From Amoebidium appalachense (lineage: Eukaryota; Ichthyosporea), in NCBI GenBank assembly GCA_963693365.1, contig CAVNZM010000002.1, positions 8,742,001 through 8,806,000 on the forward strand: a DNA stretch of 64,000 nt, written 5' to 3'. The translations under genes were made by a program, and so were the position numbers. The number at the start of each line of letters is the position of its first letter. Position 1 is the stretch's first letter. Shown piece after piece: positions 10,724 through 22,086 of this stretch. The notes beneath the pieces are model-generated. The model saw only the letters and a program-made list of their open reading frames with translations, did no database searches and was not told the DNA's origin.

Positions 10724-12115
10724 ATGCGTGCCATAATATCTCTTATGGCAGCCTGCCTTCTGGCGGCCGCCCCCTCCACCGTCCTCTCCGCTCCTACAAA
10801 CGGTACCGTCGAAGCACCCACAAACGGTACCATCGAAGCACCCGTGTTTTCTCCCAACGGAACAAATGTGACCACCAACGCCACCTACCTGGATGCACCT
10901 TACGGCGGGAAGGTGTGGGTCATAACCACGCCGGCCAGCGAGTATTCAAACACACACGAGGTAATTGCTCTGTGGGAGGAGGTGCAGAACGCCACAACCT
11001 ACCGATTCTGCCTGGAGTCCCCGGCATTCATCCGTCGTTGCTACATTTTGAACACCAACAAGCTCAACGTTGGGAGTACACTCGACGTCGTGCTTGGCAG
11101 CGCTAGCAGCATTGAGAAGATGCTCTGGTTGGTGCGCGCAGAAGCAGGAAACACTACGTCTGAGTGGGTGTCCGTCTTACTTCAGAACTCGAGCACAATC
11201 GGCGAATACAACTCTACCCTCAAACAATACTGCGGGGTTAACATTACCAACAGCACTGAACCAGACCCAACGCGCTATCCCACATGGACCGTCACAGCAA
11301 AACCTTCGGAGCTTGCCGTCGGTAACGCAACGTCCGCAGTAGTCGATGCAACCTGGGGCGCCAAGCTCGCAAACTCAGAGGACCCATTCAAGCCGGAGGG
11401 CGGCTACATGGTCTGTGTTGAGATCCAAGGAGTCAAGGACCCATCGGACGGCGGGGATCTATGGAGCGAGGAATGCGAGATGTATCTCAGCGATGTCACC
11501 ATGAAGAACATTCGCGTGCAGAACGTCTCAGCAGGCGCAAAGGAGGCATACGTACACGTTTCACCCGTCGGTTACTGCAATGATGGGTCGCAGGGAAATT
11601 CCGAACCTTTCGAGGTGCGTCAGCTGTCCATGGCGCTAAACTACACAGCACGACACGCCGAAAACCTGTGCGTCGGGAAGAGCAAAAACGAAGCAAAGGA
11701 CAGTGGGAATATTCCGGCCGTTGGAAGTAGCTGCAACGATTCCAGTATGCTGTGGCAGTTCTACTACGTTAACCCCAACAACCGTAAAGCCGAGGGGGGT
11801 TTCCGTCTGCGCGCTAAAATGGAAAGCGGTGAAGTTTACTGTCTGACCAGTGATTATGCCAATTTTCCGGGCAAGTTTGGCTTCGCTGTTTGTAGCACCG
11901 ACACGACTGACAAGGCGCAACTTTTCACGACGGAAGATGTGCGGATTAAACAGGAAGATAGCCAACGCTCGGAGGGTATCACGTGCATTGTGCCTGCGGC
12001 TGTTGCGGAGAGTGGCACGGAAAAGGCTCTGATTATCGGTTCGGATGGGGAGTTGACACTTGGGAACTGTAGCAAGAAGGCGACCTCGTGGTCATTTGAT
12101 ATTATTACTGCTTGA
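10724..12115 (+). CDS. Secreted, heavily N-glycosylated protein of unknown function
   Basis: Single exon, 463 residues. It begins with a clear signal peptide (MRAIISLMAACLLAAA..., likely cleaved near residue 22-23). The mature start carries a short repeat, APTNGTVE/APTNGTIE. Sixteen N-x-S/T sequons are spread along the chain, five of them within about residues 26-53. About 14 cysteines are scattered in the mature part, suggesting disulfides. There is no C-terminal hydrophobic tail, so it is probably released and not GPI-anchored. The C-terminal third (from about NLCVGKSKNEAKDS) has a rhythm of short hydrophobic strands and paired Cys that weakly recalls a beta-trefoil lectin; this is not secure. 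A TATA box lies 116 bp upstream and ATTAAA at 12140-12145 may direct polyadenylation. Family not recognised. Confidence 0.85.
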   Translation: MRAIISLMAACLLAAAPSTVLSAPTNGTVEAPTNGTIEAPVFSPNGTNVTTNATYLDAPYGGKVWVITTPASEYSNTHEVIALWEEVQNATTYRFCLESPAFIRRCYILNTNKLNVGSTLDVVLGSASSIEKMLWLVRAEAGNTTSEWVSVLLQNSSTIGEYNSTLKQYCGVNITNSTEPDPTRYPTWTVTAKPSELAVGNATSAVVDATWGAKLANSEDPFKPEGGYMVCVEIQGVKDPSDGGDLWSEECEMYLSDVTMKNIRVQNVSAGAKEAYVHVSPVGYCNDGSQGNSEPFEVRQLSMALNYTARHAENLCVGKSKNEAKDSGNIPAVGSSCNDSSMLWQFYYVNPNNRKAEGGFRLRAKMESGEVYCLTSDYANFPGKFGFAVCSTDTTDKAQLFTTEDVRIKQEDSQRSEGITCIVPAAVAESGTEKALIIGSDGELTLGNCSKKATSWSFDIITA

Positions 12116-13588
12116 GCGAGTACGAGGGAAAGACTCTGATATTAAAGCGGTTAGTAATAGATGTGATTTGGTGGACTGAAAAAAAATCCGACTTCTTGGC
12201 TGGCTTTACAGTGCTTGAATAGGTGTTATTTCAGGTGTGACCTTACAGTCGTGATATGTATAGGGTTGATTTTTGAAAATTTGAACGCTCGAATGTACCG
12301 TTTATAGCTGCCTACCCAATGGGATTCGCAGTAGTATTGATAAATATGAATGTACATGTTAGGTGTATACTCTGGACGAAAAACCGGAAAATTTCAGCAA
12401 GAACTTGCCACTGTACGTATCATTTACAAATTGGTGTACTGTGTCATTAGTGCCGATGAACATGTACTGTATGTCTCAGTAACGGTTCGCCAGTGATTTT
12501 AAAAATACATTGGCTATGAAAAAGGAACAATACATGTGGCTTACAGAATTCGACCGACACTCCCACCCCCCTTCAAGAGTCCTCCCGTGCACTGCCTTTG
12601 CCCTAATTAGTATGGCATCCCCGACGGCTGCTACTGTAACATACTTACGGCTGTGCCCTTTCGTTATCGCTTGTGCCTTTCTTGCTTCAATGTTATGCTG
12701 TTTTTTCTTCTCGATCGAATACCGTGACAGTCGAGGGTTAGAAATGAGGGGGGGTGTAGGAAGCCCATTACTCATGTTGGTTGTTGTTTGGGGAGGGGGA
12801 GTTGTCGCAGGAGTGTACAGGGAGGCACGTTTGGGGGACGGGCGGGGCGGGCGGACGGGGGGGGGGGGGGGGGGGGGGGAGGGGAGGGGGGGGGGGGGCA
12901 TGAAAGTAAAGGGGGGGACGTTGAGCAGCATGGCAGGGCAGAAGGCTGTTGACTCAATTAAAGCTCCTCGGGCGGAGGTGTGTGTGTGTGTGTGTGTGTG
13001 GGGGGGGGGGGGCAGAACCGGATTTATGAGAAGCGGCAAAGCCAGAAGGGGTGGGAGTATTACTGTTGCTGGCTATCTGGCCCCATATATGTCCGGTAGG
13101 GCATGCATCCTTTGTTACTTGGGCACCTGGATAACGGTTAGGAGGCAGCGCTATATTAGCCCTATGTAGCGGTCGATATAGACTGGTATATAATTTGTCT
13201 CCGTGGCAGCGTGTCACATTCGGAAATCTAAGTCTACTTATCCTACCGAAGAAGGAAGTCCCCCCCCCCCCCCCCCCCCCCCCCTCCCTCCCTTCTTTCC
13301 CAAGTAGCTAAGGACACGCCTACCCTTAATAATATCAGCTGCTTGCAATCTCCCGCTCTCAACTTGCGAGGGGAAAGGAAAGAACCCTGTCCCGCCTGAT
13401 GGGAAGAAAAGTGCCCCCTGCCCTCCCCCCCCCCCCCCTCCACCTCCAGGGCAGCGCTAGTGCTCTTGAATTTCGTGAATGCTTAGCACGTGTGCTTCGC
13501 ACTCAGGAACATATCCTCCCCCTCCCCCTCCAATGTTCTTTTTCGCTCTTTTTAGAAAACACCCACTCGAGTTTGTGGGTGACATCTG

Positions 13589-13628
<40 letters not shown>

Positions 13629-14416
13629 CTGGCAATCCTATCCACGATGTGTGCGCAAGGGATGTTTCCAAGGGTCTCTATATATATGGAGTGCAAGCAG
13701 TATGTATCATGGAGGCCTTGGATGTTTCCAACAGACATCGAAAGATATTCACAGCGGAGTTTAGGGGGGAATGAAATTCTCCAAGGCAAGGAGGGTGTCG
13801 GTAGGGGATTTAGAGTAGCTGCGTGCGCTTGGGGGTGGGATGGGTGGGTGGATCAAGTTGATGGGCCTGGGGTGGGTGAAGGGTGCATTGATTTGGGAGG
13901 GGCGGGCGGGGGGGGGGGGGGGGGGGGGGGGGGGGTGTTGAATGCGTCAAAAAGTACGAAGTACACAAGAACAAACGGATAACACGATGCAGAATGCAAG
14001 CCATACATAAAGAGTATGCATAATAAGCAGAGCCCATCCTCAGGGGGGGCCCACGTCATCCACAGTACCCGAGTTTCGACCTATTCCCCTCGTTAACGAA
14101 ACCCAACTCAGATACTGTTTCACTTGAACATGAGTAGGTCACCCGTCTTGATCAGAGACGAGCAGGGTTGCTTATGCAGGCAAGGGCAGTGGGAAAGGCC
14201 GGGGGTTAAAGTTGCAGCAGTAAGCAGAAGCAAGAAAAATATGGGGGGGGGGGGGGGGGGGAAGGGGGGAGGGGATGTCCTGGCGAAAATACAACCAGGC
14301 CGTGTTTCGTACACGTGAAAAACACCACAGATATGTATTACTGTACACCATGTCCACCCATGCAATACACACACAGAACGGTACTGACAATAACCCCCCC
14401 TCCCCCTCCTCCCCCC

Positions 14417-14451
<35 letters not shown>

Positions 14452-15400
14452 CCCCCCTCCCCAACACACACAGACACACACACAGACACTTAACCACCAC
14501 TCCCCCGCCCATAGGAATTTCCAAAATCATATACTGCAATTACACACACGCACATATTCATTGAAAAGCACAAGCCTCTATAGATACCAAGCACAATCAC
14601 AAGCACACACAGACGCAAAGAAGCACACGAGACCGACACTGAAAACCCCCTGCTACACACGCGTGCGCGTGCGCACACACGCACTCACTCACACACCAGC
14701 ACACACCAACACAGCGAGAACAGAAGTGCCACAGCCACCCAACACGCAGTCCTTTGCCCTCCATCAACTTTCCCACCTCCCCTTCCACCCCGCCTCTTGC
14801 ATTCTCCTTCCCCCTACCCCTCCTTCCTCCCTCTCCCCAACCCCAATCATTTGGCCCACCCACTCACCCATTCCACACAGCCTCCAGACAGATGCCGACG
14901 GTTCATGATGTTCGCAATCCGGTGGGTGCACAAAACATTTTGAGAGCAAGACACTGTAGCATTACGTGTAAGGAAACCCACGATTCTGGTACGTCCTTAG
15001 TGTGCCCTCTAACTGCCGTAAGGTCAATTGGAATCTGGCTTCTCATCGTTTCTCCCCAAAAAGGGCTTCCTCAACATGGCTGCTATCATGCATGACTTTA
15101 GCATGATTCATAGCCTAATAGCCCACAGCAGTAATACCCGCCAAGGCTCTGCTACTCTATGTACTAGAAGAAGTCGGTGTTACACAAGACGTTTATTACA
15201 ACGGTAGAAAAAACATCGGCCGTGGAGGCGCTCCTTTCTGCTTGCGCATTCTCTTTTCTTCCTTTTCTTCAAGCTTTCTTCAACCCACGCTCAGACGTGG
15301 CAGTCGCTGAAAACATTGAATTTATTCTGTTTTTCCAAACGATAGTGATTAGTCGTTTCCTCTTCTCGGCCTGTTTTGGTTATTCAAAGAAGTCCAAATG
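12116..15400. other. Long homopolymer-rich intergenic region with possible exon islands
   Basis: G-runs at 12858-12898, 13590-13628 and 13909-13935, C-runs at 13261-13284 and 14408-14450. Between them are islands of ordinary sequence. Open frames that look protein-like occur on the minus strand at about 12476-12770 and 13030-13217, and on the plus strand at 13459-13530 and 13630-13771. None could be joined into a gene or matched to a family. Confidence 0.4.
13324..13395 (-). CDS. Candidate 72-bp exon, gene unknown
   Basis: On the minus strand the sequence ACTTTTCTTCCCATCAG ends in a good acceptor at 13396, and the block closes with the donor GTAGGC. The 72 bases are open in two frames (one reads AGQGSFLSPRKLRAGDCKQL...). 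The splice signals are good; coding status is unproven and no partner exon was identified. Confidence 0.25.
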
Positions 15401-16060
15401 ATTAGGCACCAATAGAGAGAGTCAACTTGTTGCCGACTCAGGACTCAGGCCCTCAGGGCACTGCAGCACGCCGCGCGGCCGGCATTTTCCGTGCCATCAT
15501 TGATATCATTGATATGCTGATATTTGCTGGACAAGAAAAAGGGTAATAACGATTCATTATAGTACTACTGAAAGCAATATATAGTTTTTCTACTTGTTTA
15601 TACATAAACAGAAACGATGACGTCGATCATCAATATAAGATACACTGTGTTGACCCTCTTGGTATAGCAGCTGCTAAGCTTCCAGAGTACCCAATTAAAC
15701 ACTACCTGTACTCGCTCTCTGTTGCCGTATGCCCAAAAAGAGCTGCCATAAAAGGCAAACCCATGCTGTTAGGAGCACCAATCAGCGACGTTTGTCATTC
15801 TTTGCTCCAAAAAAAAACCTCCTGCACTTCGTCAAACGGTTTTTTTTTCCTCACCGTGACAGAGGGAGCTACTGTGTAGCAGCACTGCATGTTGCTATAG
15901 TTAGATTTTTCGTGACCCAAGGTTCATATTCTATTGAGTTCTTTTTGTTTTTTCATCCGCTATTAGATTTAGTCTCAAAGCACACCACCTTTGCACTCTT
16001 TCCCCGCAGTTGCACCCGTCTCCTTTGATCTTCTAGTTTTCCGTTAGCCCTGTCTTCGAA
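15401..16060. other. Upstream region of the pyruvate kinase gene
   Basis: Mostly ordinary sequence. GAGTCA/GACTCA half-site cluster at about 15417-15455 and a CCAAT box (CCAATCAG) at 15778-15785, about 280 bp before the start codon. No other gene seen. Confidence 0.4.
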
Positions 16061-17548
16061 ATGTCAGTCTTTCTTCCCAACGCGGACCTCGTCGCCGACG
16101 GCTCGGCCGGCGAGCGAAACCAAGCGATAGCATCCAGAGAACGAACCAGGCTTGGCCATGCTGCTGCCCTAAACATCGACAGTCAACCGACTGAACTCCG
16201 CCGCACTTCCATCATTTGCACGGTGGGGCCAAAAACGAATGATGTCAAAATGATTGCGGCCATGCGAGATGCTGGTATGGAGATCATGCGGTTGAATTTC
16301 TCCTACGAGACACATGAGTTCCACGCAAAGGCAGTGGCAAATCTGCACGAGTCGCTGCGCCTGAAGCCGGGTCCCCCCGTTGCCATTGCAGTCGATACAC
16401 ACGGGGCAACCATCCGAACGGGAAAAATGGCAGACAAGGAAGTGAATATCGAAGTGGGAGACAAGCTGACCATTCACACAGACCCATCCTGGGCTGCAAA
16501 GGGAACAAAGACGGACATCTTTTGCGACCATCCCTCTCTCACGGAGAACATCTACGTTGGGAGCGAGGTGTTCATTGACGACGGGAAACTGCGTTTTGAA
16601 GTGACGGCGGTGCAGGGGGAGGCCGTGCAAGTTGTTTGCCGTTCCGGTGGACCCCTGGGTGACCGTCGTGGCATGAATTTCCCCGGTGTCATTCTTGAAC
16701 TTCCATCCATCACTGATAAGGACAAGGCTGACATTCTTTGGGGAGTCGAGAATGGTGTAGACTTCATCTTTGCGTCGTTTGTGCGTCAGGCGGCTGATGT
16801 GGCTGCTGTTCGGAGGGTGCTTGGCGAGAAGGGCAAGAATATCAAGGTGATTGCAAAGATCGAAAACGGGACCGGTGTCCAGAACATCAGGCAGATTGCA
16901 GCCGAATCCGACGGGATCATGGTCGGCCGTGGTGACTTGGGCATCGAGCTGCACCCTGAGAAGGTTTTTGTGGCGCAAAAGATGATTTGTGCCGTGTGCA
17001 ACGAAATCGGCATCCCCGTCATTTGTGCCGCGCAAATGCTGGAGAGCATGACGATCAACCCACGCCCCACTCGTGCAGAGGTAAGGGTGGGCAAGGCACT
17101 TGCTTGTTTGCTTATGTTTGTGGGTGTATACTCTCACGTATTTTTGCACGGGAATACCTGCAACTACACATGGTTGTGTGTGCAGTGGTTTGCAGCCAGT
17201 GTTGCACTTGGTGGTGGGTGTTTCTGATGTAGGGAACAGCAGACACATTCCTCCTTTTAGGTTTCCCCATGCTGTGAGGGCCGTCTCTTTGTCCTTGTTT
17301 TGTTTGCAGCCGGAGGGTATGCCTGGGGAGGGTGGAGAAGGGTGGGAGGTTGGGGCGGGGAATTGGCGGAGATTTTGGTCCCGAAGGGGGGAGGAGGGGG
17401 GGCACCCGGAGTTGTGCTCGTAAGCCCAGGGTCAAGGGTTGAAGGTTACACATCTAACGGACTTTCGGGGGGGAGGGGGGAGGGGGGAGGGGGGGGGGGG
17501 AAGGGAGAGAGGCTGGGTGATTGGTGGTGGTGGTGGTGGGGTGGGGAG

Positions 17549-17579
<31 letters not shown>

Positions 17580-18377
17580 AGGGGGCACCTCATTTAATTA
17601 AGGCAAACGGTGGGGATAGAGGGGTCGGGGAGGTCAGGGAGAGGTTGTGTGTGTGTGTTGATGGGGAGGGAGGGAGGGGGGGGGGGGGGGGGGGAGGGCG
17701 GGAAGGGGAAGAAGCAACCTTCTCCCATTCACGTGAAGAACACCTAACACATGTCTTTTGTTGCTGCAGGTGAGCGATGTTGCCAACGCTGTTCTTGACG
17801 GGTTCGACTCTGTGATGCTTTCCGGTGAAACAGCGAGGGGTGCGTACCCCATTGAGACGGTTAAGATGATGGCTAAGGTGGCTTTGGAAGCAGAGGCTGC
17901 ATTCATCTACAGAGCAAACTTTGAGGAGGTGAAGACCGTGCAAGGTATGGAAACATTGAGTTTTTGGCTGCATGTTTTGGGTTCGTCTTTTGGGTTTATA
18001 CCTGCACGTTTGTGTATGTGTACCCTCTCGTCCCCCCCCCCCCCCCCCCCCCCCCCCTCTCTCCCCTCCTTCCCCCCCCCCCCCTCGCCCTCCACACACC
18101 CACGTACCCACACACACACACACCACTTGCGTTCCCGGCCTGCTTTGTGCTGGTTTTTCATACTCTGAAGTGTCCCCCCCCCCCCCCCCCCCCCCCCCCA
18201 CCCTTCCCTCCCCTCCCCCCTCCCCCCCTGCGCCTTATTCACCATTTAATATTTCTTTCTTGTGGTCACACATCGTTTCACATCAGCCCTATTTCTGCTA
18301 TTTGTAAGTTTACACACACGAACACACACCCATCCACACCCACACCCACCCACCCACACACACCCTCTCTCTCTCTC

Positions 18378-18412
<35 letters not shown>

Positions 18413-18747
18413 CTCCCTCCCCCCTCCCTCCCGCTCTCTCTCTCTCTCTCTCTATTCCTCCCCCCCACCCCTCCACCCACCCATCCATCCCTCCATCCCT
18501 CCCTCCCCCCAATCCCTCTCTATCTTTCTCTCCCCCCCCCCCCCCCCCCCCCCCACTCAATCCGTCTCTCTCTCCCTCGCGTACTCCCCCTCCCCCCCCT
18601 CTCCCCCCACCGCTATCCCCCTCTCTTGACAAAGGAACGTTTCGGCTTTATGTGGGATAATGTGGACACTCATGCCTATCTACGCCCTGCACAATACTCT
18701 CCTACATGTCGCTTTGTTCTCCGTTCCGTTTAAGAAGCCTCCAACCC

Positions 18748-18778
<31 letters not shown>

Positions 18779-18938
18779 TTGCCCCCCGTTCCCCTTCCCC
18801 CACCCCCCCTCCCTCCCCCTCTTCCCCTCCCCACCCCCTTCTCCTCCCTGGCACACACCATCACTCTGTCCTGCTAGTACCCACCATTTTGGATCCCCCA
18901 CCTGTTGCTAGACTTCACCCTCTCTCGTTCTCCCTCTT

Positions 18939-18990
<52 letters not shown>

Positions 18991-19488
18991 CCTGCCTCCT
19001 TCCCGCCCGTCCACCCCATCCCAACCACGCACCCACCCAAATATTCATTTAGTTTACCGTCTTCTGTTAATTGCAATTTGCATGACTTTCCCGTGTTCCT
19101 TACATCTTCCAAACAAACCCCCCCCCCCCCCAAACACATACGAACGTGCTCTGCGCCTCGACCATTGCACTTTTCATCCCTGGTAAAAACTCCGTTCGCT
19201 CATGCATTTTCTCAGAGGATCTCTCCCAGGGGAAAAAGGGGGGGGGGGGGGGGGGGAGGGGGGGGGGGGCAAGCAAATCGTGTGCGCACAGACACGCATA
19301 GATGAGGTGCCCTGTGTTCTTTCTCTGGTTTCGGTTTTGCATTTTATTACACCCCCGTGTCTTTGTTTCACATTTTAGCGCTTCATGCTTTGTATACCGA
19401 ATTCCCCCCCCCCCCCCCCCCCCCTTCCTCCCTGCTCCCTACCCTCCAAAACTTATACGCACGCACACGCCACACACACACACACTCG

Positions 19489-19529
<41 letters not shown>

Positions 19530-19655
19530 TCAACACAAACAACCCCCTTCCCCTCCCCCCCTGTTCTCCCTCCCTCCCCCCCTCCCCCCCTTCCCCCTGC
19601 CCCACCCACCCACACACACACACACATTCCCACGTACACACACACATTCCCATGT

Positions 19656-19686
<31 letters not shown>

Positions 19687-20069
19687 GTCTCAACCCCAAC
19701 GAGATCATAGCTCTTGCTGCCGTTGAAGAGGCCTACTCGTCCAAGGCCGGATGCATCGTCGTACTTACCGCCTCTGGATCCACTGCCCGCCTGGTGTCTA
19801 AATATCGCCCCCGGTGCCCGATTTTGGTCGTCACAAAAGACCCCCAAGTTGCAAGGCAGGTGCAGCTGAGCAGGGGGGTCTATCCGCTAATTTACACGGA
19901 GAAACAGGCCGAGATATTCCAGGATGAGTTGGATAGACGTATTTATTGGGCGCTGGGTGAGGCGGTGAAGGCGGGATATCTTCGCAAGGGGGATGCGGTG
20001 GTTGCTACGCAGGGATGGCGTGATACTGCTGGAGCTACAAACACTGTGCGTGTGTTGGTGGTGCCCTGA
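16061..20069 (+). CDS. Pyruvate kinase, divergent, three exons
   Basis: Exons 16061-17080, 17770-17944 and 19684-20069 (phases 0 then 1) encode 526 residues. Introns are 689 and 1739 bp, begin GTAAGG and GTATGG, and end in CAG. Pyruvate kinase turns phosphoenolpyruvate and ADP into pyruvate and ATP, the last glycolytic step, in the cytosol. Family blocks in order: IICTVGPKT (51), [13 protein letters not shown] (76), [12 protein letters not shown] (110), [11 protein letters not shown] (199), [10 protein letters not shown] (264), VGRGDLGIE (288), [12 protein letters not shown] (319), [27 protein letters not shown], and a C-terminal domain with [15 protein letters not shown] like the fungal effector loop. 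Arg77, Asn79, Ser81, Asp112, Thr113, Lys266, Glu268 and Asp292 are kept. The usual Thr of ICATQM is Ala324, DTKGPEIRTG is [10 protein letters not shown], and NFSHG is NFSYE. It may be a paralogue with altered kinetics. Confidence 0.92.
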
Positions 20070-20508
20070 TTATATTGATGGGCTATTTTCGTGTAGTTAT
20101 GTTTTCCCCCCAATTTTTTGGACAGAATTATAGTCTAAGTAAGAGAGAAAAAAGGGAACGTGTTGGATTGGGGGTTTTCCAATCGGACTATTTGATGATT
20201 TGAGAGGCCTTACTGTTGCAGGTTATGTGCATTTAAAATTTTGTAGTGAGTGGGGGCATTGATTGTACATGTATGCCGATTCCACACACAGTATATACTG
20301 GGCATTCATTGATTTAATAGATGGAAATCGTGATAGAATTCGTGACTGTGATGGAATCATGACCGGATAGAATTAGTTTTGGGAAAAGGAAAGGACGACA
20401 GGTGCGTTCTATTGTGCTTTGATGATTATTTGGACTTCTCTGGTCTTCATAAAGTGTCTACTCTCATTGAAACTTTATATAGACATCTCCCATGCTATAC
20501 TGTTTGAA

Positions 20509-20551
<43 letters not shown>

Positions 20552-20740
20552 GGCCCGCCCGCCCTCTCGGACACGCACACACACAACACACACACACACA
20601 CACACACACAGTGCACCGTGCACCGTGCTTCCAAGGACTGACCGACCCTTCCCCTTAGTTCTTCCTGACCAAGCCTATTTCGAACGACGTTGGTTCTAAT
20701 TCTCTCCTTTTGTGTGTCTGTCTTGTCTGCCTGTGTGTGT

Positions 20741-20820
<80 letters not shown>

Positions 20821-21400
20821 GTGTGCTGGTGTGTGTGTGGTCACGGTGATGTTGTTGCATAATTGTTGTTGTGGTGGTGGTGGTGAGAGCTAGCCTACTG
20901 GAGGGTGTGGGTGTGTGTATGGGTAGGTGGGGGGGTGGTTGGGGGGGGGGGGGGGGGGGGGGGTAAGGATCGATTTTACGGAGTACGAAGCAGGCATTCA
21001 CGGCGGACAATCTCAAAACAACCAAATTGTGCAAAAACGGGACTTTATGAACACACAAGCTGTGTGCGTCGATCACAATTACATAGAACCCATCTTCGAG
21101 CTCAGGCCCGGAGGCCCAAGTCATCCCTGCAGTGCCAAGGGAAGCGGGCGTGTAGGTAGGAAGGGTGTGTGTGTAGTGTACACACGTGTGTGGGTGGGTG
21201 GGTTTTTTTTTTTTTTTTTTTTTTGGGGGGGGGGGGGGGGCTACGTCTGCAAGATCTGATGAATTAGAGTGGTCAGCTGGTTAAATTCAATCAAATCATA
21301 GTGCCTGTTCGAAAGTCATGTACCTAAGAAAAATGTAAATACTATGATAATCTGGAACACCTGGCCGACACAATGAACATGGATTCAGCAACCAAAAGGT
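20070..21400. other. Intergenic with (TG)n, C-run and one exon-like island
   Basis: C-run at 20511-20549, (TG)n at about 20745-20818, G-run at 20940-20962, T-run at 21202-21224. The island at 20964-21170 is described separately. The rest shows no gene. Confidence 0.45.
20964..21160. CDS. Exon-like island, strand uncertain
   Basis: Both strands are open over this block. The plus-strand reading includes DFTEYEAGIHGGQSQNNQ and HNYIEPIFELRPGG, has a polar, protein-like composition, and could end at a donor at 21156, but its upstream acceptor would sit in a G-run. The minus-strand reading (MTWASGPELEDGFYVIVIDA...) follows a better acceptor, CTTGGCACTGCAG. No family recognised. Confidence 0.3.
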
Positions 21401-21404
21401 CGCA

Positions 21405-21730
21405 TATCCAACGATTATCTCTTAAGTTACTTACGCAAATCCAGGATTGTCTCTACAGATTTATAAACCCCCCAAAATTTCAAAGGATATCCAAGGATTG
21501 TCTCTATGTACAAATTTACCAAACCCCATCATTTCCATTTCACTAATAAATTCCAGGATATCCAATGATTACCTCTACACAATTACAATATACATGGATC
21601 GTCTCTACACATGTGCACTGATGACATGGCAATAAATCAGGCTAAAAATTATTTCTACAGATTAATACATCAAAGGATTATCTCCACACATTTACACAAA
21701 CTCACGGATTATCTACACCCGTTTGATGAC
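21405..21730. repeat. Degenerate repeat with core GGATTRTCTCTACA
   Basis: Eight or so copies of a core related to GGATTGTCTCTACANATTTA occur at about 21412, 21442, 21493, 21563, 21595, 21646, 21672 and 21703, spaced 25-70 bp. Flanks of several copies also share AAGGATATCCAA. The block sits about 190 bp beyond the 3' end of the acyltransferase gene. Noncoding. Confidence 0.65.
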
Positions 21731-21917
21731 AAGTCAGCCCGACTCATATAGTAGCTGCAGTACCCATCCCATTCACCTTGGCCATCGCAGTTTTAACTCG
21801 TTTGAATAGGTCAGTATTTTATAGATGGCATGTCACGGTGCTTGTGCTATCCTTATCACTTCAAATTTGGGTTAGAACTAATAACACTTGTGCATCCATA
21901 AGTGGTCATTTTTTCCT

Positions 21918-22029
21918 CTACTCGTTGCTAAGAGTGATCTCCGGAATTCCCAAACCACACCAGTCCGCATCAGCCACCCGTTGGAACCCAACTTTGCCCA
22001 TCATAGCCATGGAAGCATGGTTGCTGCGC

Positions 22030-22086
<57 letters not shown>

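Noticed and set aside
16169-17248. 359-codon antisense frame over pyruvate kinase exon 1
   Set aside because: Shadow of a strongly supported coding exon; it has no recognisable domain and its codons mirror the sense strand.
18246-19305. Poly-Pro and poly-Gly frames around C-runs and G-runs
   Set aside because: Products of homopolymers; here they lie inside a well-defined pyruvate kinase intron.
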